Assembly: GCA_030671905.1 (NCBI GenBank)
Contig: DAOVHK010000024.1
Location: forward strand, 1-16,317
Reading direction: 5' to 3'
Source of the DNA: Clostridia bacterium
GTDB lineage: Bacteria; UBA6262; WVXT01
Length of the DNA: 16,317 nt
Shown here: piece by piece, positions 5,878-13,394 of the stretch
How the letters are laid out: each line of letters starts with the position of its first letter
Position numbering within the stretch: position 1 is the first letter of the stretch
Notes under the pieces: model-generated
Seen by the model: the letters and a program-made list of their open reading frames with translations, nothing else
Told to the model about the DNA's origin: nothing
Databases searched by the model: none
Translations under genes and position numbers: made by a program

Positions 5878-6312
5878 TTATGCTAAGCACTCTTTATTGA
5901 GGTTTCTAAAGAAATCGCTGAATTGCTTTCTTGTCATTTTTTTCAGATTTTCTTTCTTAATGCCATTTTCATCAAGATCCAATACTTCTATCAGCAAAAT
6001 TTCATCTTCTGATTTTGTCCCTCTCTTGGCGTAATTCACCAGATACAAAGTGGCTTTTAAGTCCTTTGCGGCATTCCATAAGGAAATGAATTTTCTGGAA
6101 TTCTTATGCCAATATCTCCCGGGGTGGCTCGTGCAAGGGGTAACGGGCTGCGCCTCTTCGCAAAGAAGAAATTCAAAGATTATATAGCCTTTATCAGGAT
6201 GTTTCTGTAACCTATCGAAATTGATGGCGGCTGTTTCATCTCCTGCCAACATTTCCTTTGCAAACTCAAAACCACTTTCATCCCCATGCCCCAATCTTTT
6301 GCTCAGTGACAT
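5878..6312 (-). CDS. Unrecognised 144-residue protein, fourth gene of the AlwI-type R-M operon
   Basis: 144 residues, family not recognised. Its ATG lies inside the preceding methyltransferase gene (10-bp overlap, ATGTCACTGA), so it is translationally tied to the R-M genes and is probably part of the system. Visible features are a polar N-terminus (GHGDESGFEFAKEML), a strand GYIIFEFLLCEE (about residues 41-52), HPGRYWHKNSRKFISLW (about 63-79) and TLYLVNYAKRGTKSEDEILL (about 88-107). The C-terminal end is basic and helical (RKQFSDFFRNLN). The strand-helix-strand pattern with Glu and Lys could be a degenerate nuclease fold. It does not resemble what I remember of the BspD6I small subunit, which keeps the E-x-S/T...RHL catalytic block. 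A specificity accessory, a second nuclease subunit or a repair partner are all possible. Confidence 0.7.
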   Translation of the reverse strand: MSLSKRLGHGDESGFEFAKEMLAGDETAAINFDRLQKHPDKGYIIFEFLLCEEAQPVTPCTSHPGRYWHKNSRKFISLWNAAKDLKATLYLVNYAKRGTKSEDEILLIEVLDLDENGIKKENLKKMTRKQFSDFFRNLNKECLA

Positions 6313-7031
6313 TTTTCCGATTCCACCTTGTTAATTCGATTCGTTGCAATCTGAAAGTATTTCTTATCAAGCTCAATACCAATAAAGTTTCTACGCAACT
6401 TTTTCGCAACAACTCCAGTAGTGCCCGAGCCCATAAATGGGTCTAGAACGAGGCCGCCTTTCTTGCTTCCAAGCGAAATTATTCTTTCCAGTAACTCTTC
6501 TGGTTTCTCAGTAGGATGAGAGGTAATATGCCTCTTTGCTGATATGGTCCATAGATTCCTCATTTGCTTGCCATTATTTATCTTTTTAGCAAGCTCATAG
6601 TCAAAATAATAATCTTTTGTTTTGCTTGCTACCCAAATTAATTCTGTAGATGGAACAAATCTATTGCGGGATAACAAAGGAGTCGCATTAGGCTTAAACC
6701 ATATAACATCATTTATAATCCAGTAACCGGCTTCTTTAAGCGCCATCCCTACGGAAGGATGATTATGCAATGTTCCTGAAATCCAAAGGGTTCCGGTTGG
6801 TTTTAATACTTCTTTACAAAGTTTTACCCACTTCAAATTAAATTCATGGATATTATCAATCTTATCCCATTCCCCCTTATCACAGGTAACGGGCTTTCCA
6901 TTCTTAACTGTCAATGAAGTCTCTCCTGATAAATTGTAGGGAGGATCAGCAAATATAAGGTTAACACTACCTTTTTCTAGTTTTTCTAACTCTTCGATAC
7001 AATCACCCAGGATAAACTTAATCTGAGCCAT
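6303..7031 (-). CDS. DNA adenine-N6 methyltransferase, class beta (M2 of the type IIS system)
   Basis: 242 residues. Methylates adenine in one strand of the operon's recognition site (inferred). Class-beta order is clear: catalytic motif IV first (NLIFADPPYNLS, Asp29-Tyr32), conserved HPTEKP (172-177), then AdoMet motif I near the C-terminus (DPFMGSGTT, 197-205) and FIGIELDKKYF. The start is the ATG at 7031, within the previous gene (14-bp overlap). It is clearly homologous to M1 at 7018-7803 but much diverged. A pair of separate methyltransferases is the usual solution when the recognition sequence is asymmetric and each strand needs its own enzyme. Confidence 0.92.
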   Translation of the reverse strand: MAQIKFILGDCIEELEKLEKGSVNLIFADPPYNLSGETSLTVKNGKPVTCDKGEWDKIDNIHEFNLKWVKLCKEVLKPTGTLWISGTLHNHPSVGMALKEAGYWIINDVIWFKPNATPLLSRNRFVPSTELIWVASKTKDYYFDYELAKKINNGKQMRNLWTISAKRHITSHPTEKPEELLERIISLGSKKGGLVLDPFMGSGTTGVVAKKLRRNFIGIELDKKYFQIATNRINKVESEKCH

Positions 7032-7803
7032 TTTCTTTATCTATCCTTTTTTGAGCAGCCTCAATATAACTTTGATTTTTTTCTATGCCTATCCACTTTC
7101 TTCCAAGCCTCTTAGCTATTACTGCAGTCGTTCCGCTTCCTAAAAACGGATCCAAAACTAAATCCCCCTTATTCGAAGAGGCTATTATTATCCGCTTTAA
7201 CATCTCTTCTGGTTTTTGGGTTGGATGTAGCGCTCTTCTATTACTTCCTCTCAACCTTTCCTTCCCTTGCACTAAAGGCAAAGCCCATACATCTCGCATT
7301 TGTTTAAGTGAGCCGTTTTTTTGCTTATCAGGATTTATTTTTTTTAATTCTTCGTAATTGAATACCCACTTCTTGCCTTTTACCCCCCATACAACAAACT
7401 CTGTGGAGTGCGTAAAAACCCTTTTTGTCATGTTTGGCATAGCATTAGTTTTCTGCCAAGTAATAACATTATTACTTTTAAAATCCAGCTGTTTTAAAAC
7501 AATCATCACTTCGGATAGATTATGATAGGTGCAAGAGATATATATTGAACCATTATCTTTCAAGACACGATAGCAGCCTCCAATCCATTTCCTTATGAAT
7601 TGCATATACTCTGGGGCAGACATTTTATCCCAAACTTCGTTCATCATATACCAATCGCCACCGGTTTTATTTCCCTCCCATTTCAAACCATTTTTTGAAA
7701 GGTTATATGGAGGATCTGCAAAAATAAGATTTACTGATTCTTGCCCAATCTTACTGTTAAGTATTTCTATACAGTCACCAACATATATACGATTGACTTT
7801 CAT
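7018..7803 (-). CDS. DNA adenine-N6 methyltransferase, class beta (M1 of the type IIS system)
   Basis: 261 residues. Motif IV is NLIFADPPYNLS (Asp30-Tyr33), HPTQKP at 193-198, and motif I DPFLGSGTT at 218-226 followed by WIGIEKNQSY, which is the class-beta arrangement. The ATG at 7803 comes one base after the endonuclease TAA, and the gene's own end overlaps M2 by 14 bp. Resemblance to GATC- and HindIII-type beta enzymes (DPPYNL, TYHNLSEV, NAMPN) supports N6-adenine chemistry. The exact target is not readable. Together with M2 it would protect both strands of an asymmetric site. Confidence 0.92.
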   Translation of the reverse strand: MKVNRIYVGDCIEILNSKIGQESVNLIFADPPYNLSKNGLKWEGNKTGGDWYMMNEVWDKMSAPEYMQFIRKWIGGCYRVLKDNGSIYISCTYHNLSEVMIVLKQLDFKSNNVITWQKTNAMPNMTKRVFTHSTEFVVWGVKGKKWVFNYEELKKINPDKQKNGSLKQMRDVWALPLVQGKERLRGSNRRALHPTQKPEEMLKRIIIASSNKGDLVLDPFLGSGTTAVIAKRLGRKWIGIEKNQSYIEAAQKRIDKENGSD

Positions 7804-7804
7804 A

Positions 7805-9646
7805 TTATTTAGCCGTTAAGGCTACCTCTTTCCATTGATTTATCACCTCTGGTATCTTTTCCAACCATAGGTCTGATCTATTTACACTATCAATCAGCTC
7901 AATTATTTTAGAGTAAAGTTCTAACAAATCTGTATGCTTAAATTGCTTGCCTTTTTTCTTTATTTTTAAAAGTATTCCCAACAACTCTACCAATTGTCCA
8001 ATTGTTAAAGGAATGATTCTTTGCTTAGTACCTTCATATTCATATTTTGTGGCCTGCCAAAAAGTGTTAATAGTGTCTCTATGGAGTCTCGGGGCCACAA
8101 AAATACAGAACACTTGCTTATTAGGGTAACTATTCTCAAAATCCCTAAGATGGCGCATCACAGGTTGGCCTTCTTGATACCATTGAGATCTATCAGTCAA
8201 CATTGTTACTTCACACACTGAATTAAATTGAAGATAGAAACATTCTATATCGGGTTTATTAGCTGGGGCCGTAAAAGTAGGCTCATTATCATCACCCACT
8301 GGATAATTTGGTTTGATATTTAGAGCATCATTTAGGGCATTTAAAGCCAATGTCGCCAATCGTTCGAGTTCTACAGGCTTTCTAGCAGAACTATAAATCT
8401 CCTTTAACTTTCGTATGTACTCTTCTATTTTCTCTATCTCTTGGGATTCGTAACGTATTTTTGTATCATTAAGCGATCTTCGATAAATCCTTAATTGTTC
8501 TATATACTGTTTCAAATCTTCTTTTTTTAACTTATAATAATCCTGCGACTTAAATACTGGTATCGCAACCTTCTTACTACTTAGTTCTTTAATTAATTCC
8601 TGTATTTCTCTCTGAATAGTCTCTGCTATCTTTATTAACTCTGCTTCGGTTTCCCACGGCAATGTTGGTTGCTTAATATCAGCGATATAATTCAGATATG
8701 CTTCTTCGTTTGGGAATCTAATTGATTCAGCATTATCGAATCTTAGCAAATCATCAATCTCTATCTGTCTGCGAGGCTCCAAATCAACAAAGAACCCTCC
8801 TCCACGGATAAAAAGGAATCTTGTAAGACGAAAATACCTAATGGCATTGTCTCCGTAATCCTTTAGATTATTTAATAGTTTGTTGACTTCCTCGCGTTTA
8901 TCTGTGCTTAGAAATTCTTGGGCAAAACTAACCTTATACTTTTCCTTCAATTTCTTTTGGTCCTGCAAGCTTTTCCCTTCGCATTCCAATCTTAAATCAA
9001 CTATTCTTTGAGCTTGTTTGTCTATATCCAGATAATTAATTAAAGTTGGGGCGAATAAAGAAAATTCTTCTTTGTTAATACCTACCGGACTTTTACCTAG
9101 TTTTTTCCATTTTTGATTTACTTTATCAATAAGATGCAATGTCCCAATGAAAGGTTTAATATTATACCCCTCGCTCTCTTTATAGTCATCACTACTAGGA
9201 TTAGGTAATTGCCATTTGATAAAGCTTCTAAAGAACATCTCTCCCAAATCGTAATCTTCTTGTGATAAATACACCCCTAAAGATGTTATTTTAACTTTGT
9301 TATTCTCTATGACTGCTAGCCCCAGCTTTTCTAAGGGATTTATTGACTGCCTGCCCCTCATCGAAGGATCAACGTAATTTTTTCTTTCAAATATCTCTTT
9401 GGCCTGTTGGTATGTTATTGGCTCTGGATTATCCATAAGCTTTACTTGCTCATGGGTCAAACCATTGTAGAACTGCTGACTGCCAAAACCGTAAACCTTA
9501 TACTGAATAAGCAATATCTGATACTTAGCCTGTGTTTCGACATTCCAAATTTCACCTTCTAATTTTTTAAGGATGCTTAAAAAGTTTCTTAACCGTTCAG
9601 GATTCCTAACTGTCGTTGATATAGACCAAGGTAGTTTCATTTTCAT
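7805..9646 (-). CDS. AlwI/BspD6I-family type IIS restriction (or nicking) endonuclease
   Basis: 613 residues. Opens with LPWSISTTVRNPERLRNFL, the signature start of the AlwI/N.BstNBI/PleI/MlyI family, and family members are about 600 residues long. The C-terminal catalytic domain carries Glu428 (ELERLA), Asp466 (KPDIE), Glu479 (VCEVTML), Glu492 and His499 (QEGQPVMRHL). These have the same relative spacing as the residues I recall for N.BspD6I (E418, D456, E469, E482, H489), a uniform offset of 10. Residues about 1-300 are the DNA-recognition part. A helical linker spans about 335-425. Family members cut a few bases 3' of GGATC or GAGTC. Some dimerise or need a small subunit for the second strand, and some only nick. 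AGGAGAG eight bases before the ATG fixes the start. First gene of a four-gene operon. Confidence 0.9.
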   Translation of the reverse strand: MKMKLPWSISTTVRNPERLRNFLSILKKLEGEIWNVETQAKYQILLIQYKVYGFGSQQFYNGLTHEQVKLMDNPEPITYQQAKEIFERKNYVDPSMRGRQSINPLEKLGLAVIENNKVKITSLGVYLSQEDYDLGEMFFRSFIKWQLPNPSSDDYKESEGYNIKPFIGTLHLIDKVNQKWKKLGKSPVGINKEEFSLFAPTLINYLDIDKQAQRIVDLRLECEGKSLQDQKKLKEKYKVSFAQEFLSTDKREEVNKLLNNLKDYGDNAIRYFRLTRFLFIRGGGFFVDLEPRRQIEIDDLLRFDNAESIRFPNEEAYLNYIADIKQPTLPWETEAELIKIAETIQREIQELIKELSSKKVAIPVFKSQDYYKLKKEDLKQYIEQLRIYRRSLNDTKIRYESQEIEKIEEYIRKLKEIYSSARKPVELERLATLALNALNDALNIKPNYPVGDDNEPTFTAPANKPDIECFYLQFNSVCEVTMLTDRSQWYQEGQPVMRHLRDFENSYPNKQVFCIFVAPRLHRDTINTFWQATKYEYEGTKQRIIPLTIGQLVELLGILLKIKKKGKQFKHTDLLELYSKIIELIDSVNRSDLWLEKIPEVINQWKEVALTAK

Positions 9647-9674
9647 TGATTATACTCTCCTACAATACTCATAT

Positions 9675-9945
9675 TCACTTTGCTTTAATAATTTTTCTAT
9701 CTTTACTTAATACTTCTTCTTGTTTCCTCTTCGCACCCAGTTTTTCCAATTCCTTACTATAAAAATCAAAACCCCGCTGGAACCCCTCTCCTTCCAGAAT
9801 TGTAGCAATAGCATACTTCTTCTCTGCTTCTCTTATCTTTATCTTACCTGCATAACTCTCTTCAGCGCCCAGGCTGAGTCCGTTTCTTAAAAACTTTTAT
9901 ATTTCCTATATAATTTTCAAACTGTCTGTTTTCCGCCTCCCTCAT
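9675..9945 (-). pseudogene. Frameshifted small gene upstream of the AlwI-type operon
   Basis: A frame from ATG at 9945 (MREAENRQFENYIGNIK) stops at 9862. A second frame, open from 9896 with no start codon, continues as LSLGAEESYAGKIKIREAEK then AIATILEGEGFQRGFDFYSK to a TGA at 9675. Removing one base from the runs AAAA or TTTTT (about 9889-9900) joins them into about 92 codons of charged, helical protein, Lys/Arg/Glu-rich at the end (SKDRKIIKAK). The family is not recognised, and no helix-turn-helix of a controller protein is evident. It ends 29 bp before the endonuclease ATG, so it may once have been the operon's first gene. The frameshift is a real mutation or an assembly error in a homopolymer. 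Confidence 0.45.
9683..9700. repeat. Module-junction repeat, copy 3
   Basis: CTTTAATAATTTTTCTAT, identical over 18 bp to 5135-5152 and over 16 bp to 5702-5717. It marks the upstream side of the AlwI-type operon, where it also encodes the RKIIK end of the frameshifted small gene. Confidence 0.6.
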
Positions 9946-9990
9946 TCGTGTCAAAATTGCAATGGGTATTAATTAGGTACTAAAATCTTA

Positions 9991-10674
9991 CTAAGTTAAA
10001 TATAATTCCTGCTTGTCAACTGCTACAAAGAACAATCTTGCAACATCATTACATGATCTTTTCGATGTTTCTGCATATTGGCAAAAACTACTATTATTAA
10101 TTAAACCTGTCCATCGTTTATAGTAGATCTGTTTTAGAATAAATACGACAAACATACGAGGCGTAATCAACTTAGAAATAGGTATTCTAATTGAATTATC
10201 ATGACCTATATGAAAATGAGAAACCGGATGAATTCCAGATCTATATTCACGCTCTGAATAATCATATCGTACAGATACACAAGAAACGTCTAAATTTGCT
10301 TCACTCAACAACTGCTCATAATCATTTCTGAACAAGTCTCCGGCTTCTTCAATATCAAATTGGTAACTACCTAAGAATTCATCATATGAAGGCACATCAT
10401 GAGGAAACTGAACATAAGCATACTGAATAACTGGCTTGCGATTAATCTGAGAAAAATTGAATTGAATTACAGATTCATCAAATAAGAAAATATCATAATC
10501 ACAATTTTGAACTATTTCTTTATAGAGATCTATGTATGGTTTCGTCTTATCTGCCCAATTAACCCTTCTTGACGCTCCTTTAATATGATACAGGTTGCAA
10601 TCTCTAACAAGTTTATGCTTTTTTAGAAATGCTACTGTATCGTTTATTGATGCGTAGAATTGGCCATTGTTCAT
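9991..10674 (-). CDS. DUF2290-family protein, partner of the helicase
   Basis: 227 residues. The block YSEREYRSGIHPVSHFHIG followed by HDNSIRIPISKLITPRMF (about residues 139-174) matches my memory of the DUF2290 family, a conserved family of unknown function. The repeated histidines (HP-x-SH-x-HIGH, 149-158) could bind metal or form an active site; that is inference. The N-terminal half includes FDESVIQFNF and an acidic stretch around 100-118. There is no signal or membrane segment. Its ATG overlaps the helicase stop (ATGA, 4 bp), so the two are made together and probably act together. In this setting between R-M systems and an integration scar, a defence role is plausible but unproven. Confidence 0.7.
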   Translation of the reverse strand: MNNGQFYASINDTVAFLKKHKLVRDCNLYHIKGASRRVNWADKTKPYIDLYKEIVQNCDYDIFLFDESVIQFNFSQINRKPVIQYAYVQFPHDVPSYDEFLGSYQFDIEEAGDLFRNDYEQLLSEANLDVSCVSVRYDYSEREYRSGIHPVSHFHIGHDNSIRIPISKLITPRMFVVFILKQIYYKRWTGLINNSSFCQYAETSKRSCNDVARLFFVAVDKQELYLT

Positions 10675-12794
10675 TTGGTTTTCTTTTTACGCTTTGTTAT
10701 TTCCTCAACCACTTTCTTTGGACTCATTCCTAGGGCACGTGCGGTTGCCCCAATGTCCCTTTCTAATTGATTTAATTTGTCTTGGCGATTGGTCAAATCT
10801 CTCTGAAATATATTCAGTTTGTTCCTGTCTGGCATTTTGAATATAAGTTTCGGATAGTTCTCGCTTATTTTATCTATTTCTTTTTTACACAGCCTTGCTT
10901 CATCTCCGCTACCAGTCAAGAAAACCCATGCTTTTGCTCTTGTCATTGCTGTAAATATCTTATTCCTTTCCTGTATAGAATCTTTATTTCTATACACGGC
11001 ATCTACTCCAATCACATATACACTTGCCGCTTCATTTCCTTTTGCACGATACACAGTTGATAGAGTTATGCAACTCTTTAACCGAAAATTCTTACTGTAG
11101 AAGGACGTGTCAAGTAAGTTGTAAGTCATTATATCGTTTTTAGCTAATCGATGAGAAATATCATTAAAATATTCTCTAGCATTAAAATCATCTAGAGAAA
11201 TAACCAAAATATCCTCTGGTAATAATTCATCTTTCAGGTCACTCATAATATTTTTTGCCACCCAGGCGCATTCCTCATCCATGTTTTTAAACACGTGCAT
11301 CTTAACAACGTCATTGCTCTCTAAAAACTTGTTCATCAACAATGGGCTGTGTTCTTCTGGTCTAAAAATGGTCATCTTATCGCCAGTTTTTGAATTCCCT
11401 TCTTTTACTTCAAAACCCAAATCCTTCCAATGTTCGTTGTTTTCTGGCATTTGAAGAATCCTGTTATTATAAATACCCAATCCTAAAGCAAAAGCATACA
11501 CAAGAATCCTCCTGGGATTTCTATAACATTTGTAGAGAACCAAGTCGCTTGGTTGGTCATCTTGCACTCTTGAAAAATCAATATAATATTGGCCTTTTTC
11601 ATCTACGCCAAATGTTTGTTTTGGATCTTGTATGCTAATCTTGAATATATTTTGACATTCATCATATCCCCAGATAATCCTGTTATTCCTCGTCAATTTC
11701 CTGCATAATCTATAAAAGAAATGTGGAAAATCTTGCGCCTCATCTAATAATGAATAATCATACATAATGTTTAGATTTTTTTCATATAGGTCCTTACATA
11801 TGTAATCAAATGCACTCTTTTTAGACTTGACCTCGTTAAATGAAACGGGAGTTACGCCGTTAGCAATACAAGCATTATAATAAACACCTGGTAGATTTTT
11901 CCCACCCCATGCATGAAGAATGTGTATTTTTTCCCAATTTGGATCTCTCTCTGAATATTCTCTGTAAAAACGTGTAATCAGTCTTTTGATAAAAGAATAA
12001 AGACTCTTAGTGTAAAAAGTATAAAGAATTTCTGCCTCGGGTTCTCGCAAATGCAATAATGCTGCTTTCATCGTTAATACAATAGTTTTACCCGACCCTG
12101 CTAATCCGCGAATTCTTTGGGGGCCATCAATAAAATGTAGAGCGGCTCTTTTCTGCTCTGCATCAAAAGTTGCTATTTGTGATTCAATTTTCTCTAGTAT
12201 CTTGCCCTTTGTGCTTTCCTTATTCTTGTCTAATGGTCTTATGCTCGGTTTTATTATTGCCTTAGACCCTTCCAAAATAGACAACGTTTCTTTAATTATA
12301 TTTTCATCAAGTGCTTTGTCAGATGCAATAGTTTCAAAATTGCCTACTAGTTCCTGGGGGGTTATTATTATTTCAATGTCTTCGGTTATATGTTTGTATC
12401 TGTTTCTTTCTTCATTACTCAAGTGTGGCAAGTAGACATACGTAGTTAAACGAACAAATAGAGTAGTGCGATTTATCCTTAGAATTTTGCTTCTCAATAA
12501 TTTAGAATAAATCTGACTATGAACTTGGTCTAATTTGTCTTTTAGTTCTTTTATGCGCTCATCATTTAATGAACGATCTGTGCCGCACTGAAAAATAATC
12601 AGTCCGTGTTTTTTACTGAGAACTAATACGTTTGCTGCGGTAGCTTTATTTTCTTCGCTTAAATATATTGGAAACTCATGATATACAAATGAACCATTAA
12701 GGAATAAATCTTCTTTCCTATCACTAATGGCTTCTATAAGGAGTTTTGCACTTGGATCATTATTCAATAATTTTTGGTTTACATTTATTTCCAT
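10671..12794 (-). CDS. UvrD/Rep-like superfamily 1 helicase with degenerate NERD-like N-terminus
   Basis: 707 residues, an ATP-driven nucleic-acid translocase. Helicase motifs in order: Q-motif AEQKRAA (212-218), Walker A RGLAGSGKT (229-237), Walker B LLDEAQDF (349-356), motif III IWGYDECQNIF (374-384), YRNPRRI (424-430), motif V TVYRAKGNEA (580-589) and motif VI FTAMTRAKAWV (614-624). Residues about 35-75 (YHEFPIYL then NVLVLSKKHGLIIFQCG) resemble the NERD nuclease fold, but the expected Asp and Glu-x-Lys are replaced, so nuclease activity there is unlikely. The C-terminus is a basic helical tail. AGGGAGG seven bases before the ATG supports the start. The gene is unusually divergent in motifs III and IV compared with housekeeping UvrD. 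First gene of a pair with the DUF2290 protein. Confidence 0.85.
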   Translation of the reverse strand: MEINVNQKLLNNDPSAKLLIEAISDRKEDLFLNGSFVYHEFPIYLSEENKATAANVLVLSKKHGLIIFQCGTDRSLNDERIKELKDKLDQVHSQIYSKLLRSKILRINRTTLFVRLTTYVYLPHLSNEERNRYKHITEDIEIIITPQELVGNFETIASDKALDENIIKETLSILEGSKAIIKPSIRPLDKNKESTKGKILEKIESQIATFDAEQKRAALHFIDGPQRIRGLAGSGKTIVLTMKAALLHLREPEAEILYTFYTKSLYSFIKRLITRFYREYSERDPNWEKIHILHAWGGKNLPGVYYNACIANGVTPVSFNEVKSKKSAFDYICKDLYEKNLNIMYDYSLLDEAQDFPHFFYRLCRKLTRNNRIIWGYDECQNIFKISIQDPKQTFGVDEKGQYYIDFSRVQDDQPSDLVLYKCYRNPRRILVYAFALGLGIYNNRILQMPENNEHWKDLGFEVKEGNSKTGDKMTIFRPEEHSPLLMNKFLESNDVVKMHVFKNMDEECAWVAKNIMSDLKDELLPEDILVISLDDFNAREYFNDISHRLAKNDIMTYNLLDTSFYSKNFRLKSCITLSTVYRAKGNEAASVYVIGVDAVYRNKDSIQERNKIFTAMTRAKAWVFLTGSGDEARLCKKEIDKISENYPKLIFKMPDRNKLNIFQRDLTNRQDKLNQLERDIGATARALGMSPKKVVEEITKRKKKTK

Positions 12795-12943
12795 AGCATC
12801 CTCCCTTTATGGGATGACATAATATTCAAGTTGTAGATCAAATCTAGGTTTTTTGTATTCTATTATGTCTTCCGCATTATTAAGAAATACTTAAACCCCC
12901 TAAGATAAAAATTGAATCTACGAAATACTCCGTTCATATTCCC

Positions 12944-12984
12944 AAACAAAAAAGCGGGGCGACTTCCCGTAAGAAACCCCACTT
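12944..12984 (-). terminator. Rho-independent terminator (minus strand)
   Basis: Read on the minus strand: AAGTGGGG, a 17-nt loop, CCCCGCTT, then TTTTTGTTT. The 8-bp stem has one U-G pair. It would stop transcripts that start at the tRNA promoter (13365-13393) after about 410 nt, or act as an attenuator ahead of the helicase, whose ATG lies 150 bp further on. Confidence 0.65.
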
Positions 12985-13018
12985 AAAAAATCGTTATTGA
13001 GTTGTCTACGGGAAGTCG
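12960..13018. repeat. 12-bp perfect inverted repeat overlapping the terminator
   Basis: CGACTTCCCGTA (12960-12971) and TACGGGAAGTCG (13007-13018), 35 nt apart. The left arm forms the loop of the terminator at 12944-12984, so the two hairpins compete. Pairing the arms would take bases out of the terminator loop and its first stem base pair, an arrangement like an antiterminator. It may alternatively be a protein-binding site or an element end. Confidence 0.6.
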
Positions 13019-13162
13019 TTACATTCGTTCAAAAAGTAAAGGAGAAAGCCTTTGTTGGTATGTGCAAAACTCAAGTAAAACAGAAAAGCTATACGTCTGA
13101 GATGTAATACTGAAATCCATCCTTCGAATGAAGAAAAAAATTAGTTTTCTATGTTAAGACTG

Positions 13163-13184
13163 GTGTCCAAAAAGTGTCCATAAG
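13163..13184 (+). repeat. Tandem 11-bp direct repeat, integrase arm-site-like
   Basis: GTGTCCAAAAA (13163-13173) followed by GTGTCCATAAG (13174-13184), sharing GTGTCCA at 11-bp spacing. Paired short direct repeats about 80 bp from a tRNA crossover point are the usual arrangement of tyrosine-recombinase arm sites in attP DNA. The link to the tRNA fragment is inference; no integrase gene is in the window. Confidence 0.45.
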
Positions 13185-13266
13185 AGGCACAAATTGGTGA
13201 CTTTTGATGTATAATGGTGGATATGTTTATCGTCAGTGTTTTGATTTGTCGTCGGGGGATTTTCGC

Positions 13267-13306
13267 TTTAGCAAACCCGCCCCTTCAGCCACTTGGGTAC
13301 CTCTCC
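13267..13306 (-). pseudogene. 5' half of tRNA-Ser(GCU); probable attachment-site scar
   Basis: Minus strand: acceptor half GGAGAGG, TA, D-arm CCC/GGG around AAGTGGCTGAA, then stem half CGGGT and loop TTGCTAA with anticodon GCT (13270-13272). After one more A the expected ACCCG of the anticodon stem is replaced by AGCGA. No long variable arm, GGTTCGAATCC T-arm or CCTCTCC acceptor 3' half follows in the next 300 bp. The gene is therefore cut just 3' of the anticodon loop, a known crossover position for tRNA-directed integrases. Its own promoter is intact. A group I intron is unlikely because no 3' exon is found. Confidence 0.75.
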
Positions 13307-13364
13307 GTCAATAACTTAAGTTAAACCAAAAATCAGAAATAAAGTAATAATATTGAGCGTTTTA

Positions 13365-13393
13365 TTTATATCATAATTAACCACTTTTGTCAA
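13365..13393 (-). promoter_or_regulatory. Near-consensus sigma70-type promoter of the tRNA-Ser fragment
   Basis: Minus strand TTGACA (13393-13388), exactly 17 bp, then TATAAA (13370-13365). Predicted start is near 13358, about 50 nt before the tRNA 5' end. With the tRNA's 3' half gone, it now drives a hybrid transcript into the island's edge, ending at the terminator at 12944-12984. Confidence 0.75.
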
Positions 13394-13394
13394 T

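Noticed and set aside
5878..6312. Small subunit of a BspD6I-type heterodimeric endonuclease
   Set aside because: The remembered small subunit shares the E-x-(S/T)...RHL catalytic block with the large one; this protein does not show it.
12960..13018. CRISPR array or repeat cluster
   Set aside because: There is only one inverted-repeat pair and no regularly spaced direct repeats with spacers anywhere in the window.
13200..13306. Complete tRNA-Ser or a tRNA with a group I intron
   Set aside because: The anticodon stem cannot close and no variable arm, T-arm or acceptor 3' half is found downstream on that strand.
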